From Nostocales cyanobacterium Centralia_MAG_434 (lineage in GTDB: Bacteria; Cyanobacteriota; Cyanobacteriia; Cyanobacteriales; Nostocaceae): 42,620 nucleotides of DNA. Positions 36,077-42,620 of this stretch are shown one piece after another. The stretch spans positions 1 through 42,620 of the forward strand of contig JAJPJF010000518.1 in assembly GCA_021324415.1 (NCBI GenBank). Reading direction: 5' to 3'. Both the position numbers and the translations under genes were made by a program. The notes under the pieces are model-generated. The model saw only the letters and a program-made list of their open reading frames with translations. It had not been told where the DNA came from and searched no databases. The number at the start of each line of letters is the position of its first letter. Position 1 is the stretch's first letter.

Positions 36077-36997
36077 TTAAGAGAGCTGAATTTTCTCTGG
36101 ACGCACACTCACAACAACTTCTTGCGATAATGTCGTTGGTGTGTCTAGGGTACGGCTCACTACGATTTTTTGTCCTGTTTTTGTCAAAACTTGTACGCTC
36201 AATGCCTCTAGCTCTATGATTTGACCCTCAAACAAATTGGTATCACCAATAAAATCAGCTACAAAAGGCGTGCGTGGTTGTTCGTAGATTTCGCTTGGTG
36301 TGCCAATTTGTTCAATTTTGCCTTTGTTCATGACAGCAATGCGATCAGATAAGGATAGAGCTTCTTCCTGATCGTGAGTTACCATAATGAAGGTAAACCC
36401 AAGGTCTTTGTGTAAATTCGCCAGCTCAATCTGCATTTGTTTACGCAGTTTTAAATCCAATGCTCCCAAGGGTTCATCTAGTAGCAATACAGCGGGGCGA
36501 TTTACTAATGCCCGTGCCAATGCCACTCGTTGCTGTTGACCACCTGAAAGTTGACTAGGAAAGCGCGATCGCAAACTCTCCATTTGCACCAAAGCTAAAG
36601 CTTCTTGGACTCTGGCTTCAATTTCTGCTCTGCGTAACTTTTTTAATCGCAGTCCAAAGGCGACATTTTCCCAGACATTCAGGTGATTAAACAGTGCATA
36701 GCTTTGAAAGACAGTATTGACAGGTCGACGGTAAGGGGGGACATGAGTCATAGACCGACCTTGAATCAATATTTTGCCAGCATCAGCCTGCTCAAACCCT
36801 GCAATTAAGCGTAGAGTGGTTGTCTTACCACATCCAGAGGGACCCAAAATACTAAAGAATTCACCCTGCTTGATATCCAAGTCCACGCCATGTACTGCAG
36901 GCTCTTGATCAAAGAACTTGAAAACATTAAGCAGTTCCACATCAAGCGACTCAATACTCACTTTCTCCCCCTGATTGTGCGTCGCAGTTTGAGCCAT
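36077..36997 (-). CDS. potA: Polyamine ABC transporter ATPase PotA, 3'-truncated
   Basis: ATPase of a spermidine/putrescine importer. Walker [17 protein letters not shown]-loop [11 protein letters not shown], signature [13 protein letters not shown], Walker [13 protein letters not shown] and switch His VTHDQEEAL are all intact. The C-terminal TOBE domain begins ([26 protein letters not shown]) but the frame stops after VRPEKIQLS at residue 306. Cyanobacterial PotA is normally about 370-380 residues and continues through a second TOBE half. The stop lies exactly where precursor-pseudogene sequence begins, so the 3' end was lost by rearrangement. Function may be impaired. Start ATG 36997. Confidence 0.88.
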   Translation of the reverse strand: MAQTATHNQGEKVSIESLDVELLNVFKFFDQEPAVHGVDLDIKQGEFFSILGPSGCGKTTTLRLIAGFEQADAGKILIQGRSMTHVPPYRRPVNTVFQSYALFNHLNVWENVAFGLRLKKLRRAEIEARVQEALALVQMESLRSRFPSQLSGGQQQRVALARALVNRPAVLLLDEPLGALDLKLRKQMQIELANLHKDLGFTFIMVTHDQEEALSLSDRIAVMNKGKIEQIGTPSEIYEQPRTPFVADFIGDTNLFEGQIIELEALSVQVLTKTGQKIVVSRTLDTPTTLSQEVVVSVRPEKIQLS

Positions 36998-37208
36998 AAT
37001 CGTAAGTTGAACACCGTAATTTTACGTGTTTTTGCTACTTTGTGTAATCTAGCTCAACAGATTACATATTACACTCTGGTTTATTGTATCCGGCAAAACT
37101 AATTTGTCAGGAATACAGTCCTCCATTGATGTTGATGCTATATCCCGGCTGAGATTTTAACGTATTCGTATACAAATCAAGACTAATTTCCGAATCACTG
37201 ACGATATT

Positions 37209-39044
37209 ATGGCTTTACTACAATCACCTCAATTCAATAAAAAAAGAGATACACGTACAGTTGGACGAGGTTACCAGTCTGGGTTTTTAATTTTCTTTAC
37301 CCTGTTAATGATTGCTGGGATCGGAGCACGTTTGGCATATTTACAACTGGTTGAAGGTGCACATCACCGCCAACGAGCTGAGGCAAACCGGATTAGGATG
37401 ATACCGAAACAACCAGAACGAGGTAATATTTTTGACCGTAACGGTAAACTTTTAGCAACCACTCGTTATCCTCATTCCGTATATTTGTGGCCTATGGCTC
37501 ACACTAGACCATCATGGTCGGTTGTTGGACCACGGTTATCAAAAATTCTCAACATACCTTTAGACGAAATTGAGAAAAAACTCGAAGATGCTGGCCCCAA
37601 CACATCTTCACTTGTAAGGATTGCTCGTGATGTGAATGAGGCACAGATCACAGCATTGAAGGAATATGAAAACGAACTTCAAGGCGTGGAAATCAATACA
37701 GAAGCTGTCCGTTATTACCCCCACGGTAAGGAGTTAGCACATATACTTGGCTATACCCATGAACTGACATCCGAACAGTTGAAAGACAAGCAAAAACAAG
37801 GTTACCGACTGGGGGATGTGATTGGTCAAATGGGAGTTGAAAAGGCATATGAACATTTACTGCGGGGAGAATGGGGTGGTCAGCAAGTGGAAGTGGATGG
37901 TAAGGGTCGCCCAATTCGGGTTTTAGGCGAAAAACAGGCAAAGCCTGGTAAGGATATACACTTAACTATAGATTTAACCCTGCAAGAAGCTGCTGATAAA
38001 GCGTTAGGTAATACGAAAGGTGCGATCGTTGCACTTGACCCGAAAACCGGTGCTATTCTGGCAATGGCGTCTCACCCCACTTTTGACCCAAATATTTTCT
38101 CTAAGCAAAAACTCTCTCAAAAAGACTGGCAGAGCTTACAAGGTAAAGATCATCCATTGGTCAATCGATCTCTCAGCGCTTTTCCCCCTGCTAGTACCTT
38201 CAAAGTTGTGACCACGACCGCTGGACTGGAATCAGGTAAATTTTCTCCTAATACAGTGCTAGAAACTTTTGGTTCTCTCACTGTTGGTAGAGTGACATTT
38301 AGTGAGTGGAACCACGCAGGATTTGGTCCTTTAGGATTTCCTAAGGCGCTTGCAATGAGTAGTGACACCTTCTTTTATCAAGTAGGCAGGAGAGTTGGCG
38401 GTCCAACATTGATTGAATGGAGTCACAAATATGGGTTTGGGCAAAAAACTGGTATTGAGTTTGCAGATGAAGAATCAAAAGGCTTGGTACCAGATGAGGT
38501 TTGGAAGCAAAAAGTTTTTAAAATGCCCTGGACAGTAGGTGACACTATCAATATGTCCATTGGTCAAGGTGCCTTGCAAGTCACACCTTTACAATCTGCC
38601 ATTATGTTCGCAGTTCCAGCGAATGGTGGATACAGAGTTCAACCACATTTGCTGAAAGACAACGAACAAGCAAAAAACTGGCGGGTATCTTTAAATCTAA
38701 AACCAGAAACTATAAAAATTATCCGTGAGGGACTGCGGATGGTTGTATCTGAAGGTACAGGTACACGGTTAAATGTACCATCCATTCCCCCAGCATCCGC
38801 CAAAAGTGGTACAGCAGAAGCTGGTGCAGGTCGTCCAAATCACACTTGGTTTGACGCCTACGCTCCTAGTGACCAGCCGGAAATTGTCGTTGTGGCGTTT
38901 GGTGAAAACACTGGTGAGCACGGTGGTACTATTTGTGCACCAATGGTTCTAGACGTACTGGGCGCATATTTTCATGAGAAATACCCAGGCAAATATACTA
39001 TTCCTACACATGCGGAGGTTTCAGGACATAGTACTGGAGATTAG
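37209..39044 (+). CDS. mrdA: Penicillin-binding protein 2 (elongation transpeptidase)
   Basis: Class B PBP that cross-links peptidoglycan during side-wall growth. A 611-residue protein with an N-terminal membrane anchor (about 24-44), then the dimerisation domain (PERGNIFDRNGKLLATTRY at 69-87) and the transpeptidase. Motifs: S329-T-F-K332 (SxxK), S384-S-D386 (SxN variant), and K532-S-G-T535. All are present, so it should be active. The TAG stop forms part of the first GGGCATA repeat unit. It is convergent with the VanY-type gene. It may be called FtsI/PBP2 in automatic annotation. Confidence 0.92.
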   Translation: MALLQSPQFNKKRDTRTVGRGYQSGFLIFFTLLMIAGIGARLAYLQLVEGAHHRQRAEANRIRMIPKQPERGNIFDRNGKLLATTRYPHSVYLWPMAHTRPSWSVVGPRLSKILNIPLDEIEKKLEDAGPNTSSLVRIARDVNEAQITALKEYENELQGVEINTEAVRYYPHGKELAHILGYTHELTSEQLKDKQKQGYRLGDVIGQMGVEKAYEHLLRGEWGGQQVEVDGKGRPIRVLGEKQAKPGKDIHLTIDLTLQEAADKALGNTKGAIVALDPKTGAILAMASHPTFDPNIFSKQKLSQKDWQSLQGKDHPLVNRSLSAFPPASTFKVVTTTAGLESGKFSPNTVLETFGSLTVGRVTFSEWNHAGFGPLGFPKALAMSSDTFFYQVGRRVGGPTLIEWSHKYGFGQKTGIEFADEESKGLVPDEVWKQKVFKMPWTVGDTINMSIGQGALQVTPLQSAIMFAVPANGGYRVQPHLLKDNEQAKNWRVSLNLKPETIKIIREGLRMVVSEGTGTRLNVPSIPPASAKSGTAEAGAGRPNHTWFDAYAPSDQPEIVVVAFGENTGEHGGTICAPMVLDVLGAYFHEKYPGKYTIPTHAEVSGHSTGD

Positions 39045-39143
39045 GGCATAGGGCATAGGGCATGGGGCATAAAATGGAGTGACTTCCTTGTCCCCCTTCC
39101 CTTGTCCCCCTTCCGTTGTCCCCCCTATCTCCCTTGTCCTCAA
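39042..39143. repeat. GGGCATA and CCTTGTC repeats filling a convergent spacer
   Basis: TAGGGCATAGGGCATAGGGCA (to 39070) starts on the PBP2 stop codon; CCTTGTCCCCC and related units fill up to the VanY stop codon at 39144. Nothing but repeat-like sequence lies between the two genes. Confidence 0.75.
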
Positions 39144-39998
39144 CTACTGGGGTACTTGTGCGGGTTTTATATTTCTCGCTTTGAAGAAAAGTTCCAAGCT
39201 GTCGCGATCGCCCACATAACGCCAGTGCCAGGGTTCATAACTTACACCTTGAAGATTATCTTTGGGAAAAGACATCTCAAAGCTGAACCGTGCTGCATTG
39301 GCCTGTAGCCATTGAAAAGCTTTAGTATGTTCAAAGTTAGGATTTACGTTAGTTGCTGGGGCTGCACCATCTCCAATATCGACAGCATAACCTGTATGAT
39401 GTTCGCTATAACCTGGGGGTGCACTAACAGCGGCTCGTTCTTCAGGTGATTGATTTCGCTGAGCACTCACAGCAAAAAACAATTGCTGTTGCTCTTTTAT
39501 GGAACGAAAGGCAGAAACTGGCACTAAGATCACACCTTGACGTCTTGCTGCTTGTGCCATTTCCAGAAATTTTTGAGCAGCAGCTTTTCGCATTCTAGTA
39601 CGTCCATCGCTAGAAATCGGTACTAGTTCTGATGCCGGTGCTTCAGGGTAAGAAAAATGCCCCAAAAGCGTATTAGTTTTTTGATTTGGAGTATTTTGAT
39701 TTGGATTGACCGCAGTATCAGATTGTTGTGATGTATTCGTAGAGGGACTAATAGGAGAAGGCTGAGAGTCGGTATTTTTCTTGTGTGTAAAGACAAAAAA
39801 TAAAAAACCACTCAATACAGCAATCAGGATAAATCCAATCAATCCTCCAGCTATCAAAACTGATGATTGCACGCGCGCCTTAAGCGGTGCCTCAGAAAGT
39901 GGGGCATCAGAAGGAGTATCGCGCAAAGCTAACGGAATATCTTCACCAGAGGTAGACGGTGAGCTTTGCGATTGTCCAGAAAACCCAGCATTATCCAA
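39144..39998 (-). CDS. VanY/LdcB-type D-alanyl-D-alanine carboxypeptidase
   Basis: A 284-residue membrane-anchored zinc peptidase that trims peptidoglycan stem peptides. A cytosolic N-terminal tail and one transmembrane helix (SSVLIAGGLIGFILIAVLSG) precede a Ser/Thr/Asn/Gln-rich linker. The catalytic domain has VPVSAFRSIKEQQQLF, the zinc motif SEHHTGYAVDIGD (SxHxxGxAxD) and the second His in YEPWHWRYVG. No ATG opens the frame; the TTG at 39998 is supported by AGGAG 7 bases upstream. Convergent with PBP2, suggesting a small peptidoglycan module. Confidence 0.88.
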   Translation of the reverse strand: MDNAGFSGQSQSSPSTSGEDIPLALRDTPSDAPLSEAPLKARVQSSVLIAGGLIGFILIAVLSGFLFFVFTHKKNTDSQPSPISPSTNTSQQSDTAVNPNQNTPNQKTNTLLGHFSYPEAPASELVPISSDGRTRMRKAAAQKFLEMAQAARRQGVILVPVSAFRSIKEQQQLFFAVSAQRNQSPEERAAVSAPPGYSEHHTGYAVDIGDGAAPATNVNPNFEHTKAFQWLQANAARFSFEMSFPKDNLQGVSYEPWHWRYVGDRDSLELFFKARNIKPAQVPQ

Positions 39999-40064
39999 GG
40001 CTCCACTCCTGCTTTTGTTGAATAATCATAACAGATTTCGTTGGTTATTTGTACATATATAAAG

Positions 40065-40169
40065 GACAAGGGAAGGGGGACAAGGAGGACAAGGGGGACA
40101 AGGGGGACAAGGGGGACAAGGGGGAAATATTCTATACTATGTATGCCCTATGCCCTATGCCCTATGCCC
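40065..40169. repeat. GACAAGGGG array followed by four TATGCCC units
   Basis: Five or more GACAAGG(G) units at 40065-40124, then TATGCCC x4 at 40142-40169. Same two repeat types as at 4269-4345 and 39042-39143, here in opposite orientation. An ATG within the TATGCCC array is in frame with the downstream transporter gene. Confidence 0.8.
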
Positions 40170-40200
40170 AGATAATCGTTTATTCTCTCTGATAAACTCA

Positions 40201-41121
40201 GTGTTGACAAACATTTTAGAACTATACGTCAAGCTAATTGGATTGCTCCTAGTGGGCTTTGTTCTGGGACGCAAACTACCAGCTACAGTTCCAACTCGTT
40301 TGGGTCAATTTTTGTTCTGGGTGGGTGTACCGATAAGTATTGTAGCTTTTTTACGTAAATCTGACTTATCGGGACAGATTTGGATTGCGCCCATAATTGC
40401 CTGTACGGCCACTTTATTGGGAGCGTTTTTCGCTTGGTTAGGAATTAGAGGAAAAGCCTACTTGACAAAGAGCGTTCCTCAACTACCGACTCAGGGTAGT
40501 TATATTCTGGCTGCTATGGTTGGTAACACAGGTTATCTGGGCTATCCGGTGATTTTGACATTAGTTGGCAAGCAATACTTTGCCTGGGCATTATTTTATG
40601 ATTTGCTAGGAACAAGTTTAGTCGTTAATGTCTTAGGTGTGGCTCTGGCGGCTCGTTTTAGTGGCAGTATTCAAAATCATGGAAACGTCTCTAGAGCAAT
40701 CCTAACAAACCCGTCTTTGTGGAGTTTTGGATTTGGCTTGCTATTTCGACAAGTTGCGATCGCCCCTTGGGCTGAATTCACCCTAGACGAATTGGCGTTG
40801 ACCGCTGTTGTTTTATCACTACTATTGATTGGAATGCGACTTGCAAACCTTACTTGTTGGCAAAATTTCCGGTGGACAAGTTTTAGTTTAGGAATAAAAA
40901 TGTTACTTGTTCCTCTGATTTTGGGCTGTATCTTACCACTTTTTGGTTTAACTGGAGCTGCGGCACAGGTGGTTGTACTACAAATGGCAATGCCCCCAGC
41001 TTTTGCCACACTCATCATTGCCGAAACCTTTAACCTTGACCGTGATCTCACAGTCACCACCTTGGCAATTGGCACTATGGTTCTGCTAGTCACTCTTCCG
41101 ATGTGGTTAAAGCTGTTTTGA
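40201..41121 (+). CDS. AEC family transporter (auxin efflux carrier-like)
   Basis: An integral membrane protein of about 306 residues with 8-10 helices. The AEC fold shows in LLLVGFVLGRKLP near the N-terminus, GNTGYLGYPV in the middle (conserved AEC motif) and MAMPPAFATLIIAETFNLD near the end. Family members export organic acids, amino acids or auxin-like compounds; substrate unknown. I chose GTG 40201 (TTG 40204 is next to it). The ATG at 40150 lies in the TATGCCC repeat and would add repeat-coded residues (MPYALCP), so it is improbable. Confidence 0.85.
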   Translation: MLTNILELYVKLIGLLLVGFVLGRKLPATVPTRLGQFLFWVGVPISIVAFLRKSDLSGQIWIAPIIACTATLLGAFFAWLGIRGKAYLTKSVPQLPTQGSYILAAMVGNTGYLGYPVILTLVGKQYFAWALFYDLLGTSLVVNVLGVALAARFSGSIQNHGNVSRAILTNPSLWSFGFGLLFRQVAIAPWAEFTLDELALTAVVLSLLLIGMRLANLTCWQNFRWTSFSLGIKMLLVPLILGCILPLFGLTGAAAQVVVLQMAMPPAFATLIIAETFNLDRDLTVTTLAIGTMVLLVTLPMWLKLF

Positions 41122-41175
41122 GCTTCACCGAATTGTATACTGCCTGATGGAAGATTATTCGATGGAGAGAAGCGC

Positions 41176-41595
41176 ATGACCGAGGCTGATAAAAATAAGC
41201 AGATCATACAGAAATTTGTTCAAGTTGTGTGGAGAGATCAAAACCTGACTGCATTGAAAAACTTTTGGACAGAAGATTGTATAAACCATGCTGTGTCAGG
41301 AGCAGATAATCGCGGTCTTGACGCGCTTCGAGTCTATCATGAGTCTTTCTTTGCTGATTTCTCCGCATTCTCCAACATCCAGATTGAGATAATGCAGCAG
41401 ATTGCAGAGGCAGATCGAGTTGTTACTTATATAACTTCACAAGGGGAACATACTGGAACATTTTTCGGCATTCCGCCAACAGGCAAAAGTGTTTCGACTT
41501 CGGTGATTCGAATTGATCGCATTCACCAAGAAAAGATTGCTGAACATTGGTCTGTTTCCGACGCAGCAAGTCTGATCCTACAACTTCAACCCTGA
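41176..41595 (+). CDS. SnoaL-like ester cyclase/NTF2-fold protein
   Basis: A 139-residue alpha-beta barrel protein. KNKQIIQKFVQVVW, FWTEDCINH, GLDALRVYHESFF, FGIPPTGKSVSTSVIRIDRIHQEKIAEHW are typical SnoaL-like features. Members range from polyketide cyclases to proteins of unknown role, so function is unresolved. GGAGAGA precedes the ATG at 41176. It follows the AEC gene by 54 bp and may share its transcript. Convergent with the phosphoribosyltransferase. Confidence 0.82.
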   Translation: MTEADKNKQIIQKFVQVVWRDQNLTALKNFWTEDCINHAVSGADNRGLDALRVYHESFFADFSAFSNIQIEIMQQIAEADRVVTYITSQGEHTGTFFGIPPTGKSVSTSVIRIDRIHQEKIAEHWSVSDAASLILQLQP

Positions 41596-41627
41596 GATCC
41601 CTACTCCCCACTCCTAAACGCCAGTTG

Positions 41628-42161
41628 CTACAAGTCGGGAAACCCGCCCAACGCACTGGCTCCTCCTAATTCCGCCGGGTTCATAGATTCATAGCGTTCA
41701 AACGGTTGGTGAATCCAAGGGTTATCAGGCAGATAGTCAACATAGTAATCGGGTTTTATAACTGAACAGGCTTTGTACCAGATAACAGCGGTACGAATTT
41801 CTTCTATTGGGGAATCACTATATTCTTTTATCCAAGGAATAGTCTGTTGAAGAGTGATTCCAGAGTCTACCAGATCATCTACTAAAAGAATGCGAGAACC
41901 TAAATTTTCACTAGTCATTGTTAAATGACGAGAGAAGATTAACTGGCCTCTTTCTTGCTTGCCAGGACCGCTGCTGTAGGATGATGTTGCCAGGATAGCC
42001 AAAGATTGCTTGTATATACGGGAGAGAATATCTCCCACTCGTAGTCCCCCTCTGGCAAGGCAGATAATTTGATTAAATTCCCAACCGGATTGATAGATTT
42101 GAGCAGCCAGTTGCTCAATTTTTTGGTAATAGTCTGACCAAGAAACATAAAGGTCTGGCAT
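41628..42161 (-). CDS. Phosphoribosyltransferase
   Basis: A 177-residue PRTase when started at ATG 42161 (MPDLYVSWSDYY). The PRPP-binding motif is RILLVDDLVDSGITLQ, and the ARGGLRVGDILSRI loop is the early PPi-binding region. The layout fits the hypoxanthine/xanthine-guanine PRTase group of purine salvage. The tail AELGGASALGGFPDL is odd but in frame. The longer frame to 42227 adds a non-conserved leader. Divergent from the symporter gene, 74 bp apart. Confidence 0.85.
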   Translation of the reverse strand: MPDLYVSWSDYYQKIEQLAAQIYQSGWEFNQIICLARGGLRVGDILSRIYKQSLAILATSSYSSGPGKQERGQLIFSRHLTMTSENLGSRILLVDDLVDSGITLQQTIPWIKEYSDSPIEEIRTAVIWYKACSVIKPDYYVDYLPDNPWIHQPFERYESMNPAELGGASALGGFPDL

Positions 42162-42235
42162 AAAAGATTTGATTTGATGTGACTTAGAGCTAATACTGGA
42201 TAGCAGGCAACTTATTGTAATATGCACAAAGTCGT

Positions 42236-42620
42236 ATGACCGATTCTACCCCCAATGAAAATGAAAAACTTGATTTAAAAACTAAACTGGCTTTTGGTGC
42301 AGGAGACTTAGGAACCGCCATCACTGCCAACATTCTGGCTTTTTTCTGGTCAGTTTTTCTTACCAATGTTGTAGGGTTGAGTGCGGGGCTTGCAGGCTAT
42401 ATTCGGCTAATTAGTGGTATTTGGGATGCAGTTAATGACCCATTTGTAGGGACACTGACTGACAAGACGCGTTCTCGTTGGGGGAGAAGGCATCCTTGGA
42501 TGATGATTGGGGCGATTCCTTTGGGTATTTTCTTTTTTCTTCACTGGATTGTGCCTCATTTTAGTAATGACCCAAGTGCTAATCAATGGGGTCTATTCTG
42601 GTTCAACTTAGTTATTGCTA
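42236..42620 (+). CDS. GPH family (MelB-like) sugar:cation symporter, N-terminal part
   Basis: The frame starts MTDSTPNENEKLDLKTKLAF and runs off the right edge; about 128 codons are visible. FGAGDLGTAITANILAFF is the usual first helix of the glycoside-pentoside-hexuronide family, and DPFVGTLTDKTRSRWGRRHPW is its signature loop. Such carriers import oligosaccharides or glycosides with Na+ or H+. Substrate is unknown. The start ATG follows a short divergent spacer with the PRTase gene. Confidence 0.88.
   Translation, partial: MTDSTPNENEKLDLKTKLAFGAGDLGTAITANILAFFWSVFLTNVVGLSAGLAGYIRLISGIWDAVNDPFVGTLTDKTRSRWGRRHPWMMIGAIPLGIFFFLHWIVPHFSNDPSANQWGLFWFNLVIA

Noticed and set aside
35894-36130. Plus-strand frame of 78 codons over the precursor pseudogene
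   Set aside because: Antisense shadow of the truncated precursor and the potA end; the minus-strand frame is the one with homology.
42221-42260. Alternative ATG upstream of the symporter (TATGCACAAAGTC)
   Set aside because: Out of frame with the GPH-family sequence that begins at 42236.

Overview
The window comes from a cyanobacterium, most likely a filamentous, heterocyst-type member (Nostocales; inference). Evidence: many copies of the HIP1 octamer GCGATCGC in genes on both strands; a cytochrome b6f PetL gene; a plant/cyanobacterial-type D-glycerate 3-kinase; a giant hybrid Ser/Thr-His kinase; and dispersed short tandem repeats (TATGCCC, CCTTGTC, AACTGATAACTG types) typical of such genomes. 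No rRNA, tRNA or CRISPR array was recognised.

Layout. 1-4.2 kb: the end of glycerate kinase, then minus-strand genes for a methyltransferase, a PIG-L deacetylase, SelO and a GNAT acetyltransferase. 4.7-8.3 kb: a three-gene MacAB-type export operon (adaptor, FtsX-like permease, ATPase), followed by bioB. 9.5-10.9 kb: petL (31 codons) and aroB. 11.3-13.2 kb: a TnpB-only IS605-type element with a divergent ribbon-helix-helix-like gene and structured ends. 13.4-16.4 kb: an unusual fusion of a PlsY-like acyltransferase domain to a PEP-synthase-like phosphotransferase. 16.9-22 kb: a 46-residue membrane protein with a strong ribosome binding site, an SGNH hydrolase, an outer-membrane-type protein, an RDD/pentapeptide-repeat membrane protein and a small secreted protein.

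22-37 kb, all minus strand: potB at one end and a 3'-truncated potA at the other. Between them lies a block read as precursor peptide -> YcaO cyclodehydratase -> amidohydrolase -> Ser/Thr-His hybrid kinase with AAA and GAF domains -> single-domain response regulator -> REC-PAS-AAA protein. This is the most interesting region: a thiazole/oxazole-modified peptide (TOMM/RiPP) module with an NHLP-like precursor, followed at close spacing by a phosphorelay. A second, 5'-truncated copy of the precursor gene is joined directly to the broken end of potA.

37-42.6 kb: penicillin-binding protein 2 and a VanY-type carboxypeptidase (convergent, with a spacer made of repeats), an AEC transporter, a SnoaL-like protein, a phosphoribosyltransferase and the start of a GPH-family symporter.

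How the genes fit together: PBP2 and the VanY peptidase both act on peptidoglycan. The MacAB genes form one exporter. The YcaO protein probably heterocyclises residues in the precursor core, and the amidohydrolase may act in maturation. The kinase and regulators could sense the product or control its synthesis, but that link rests on gene order only. No RiPP exporter or leader peptidase is visible here. All functions were assigned by reading motifs; no database search was run.
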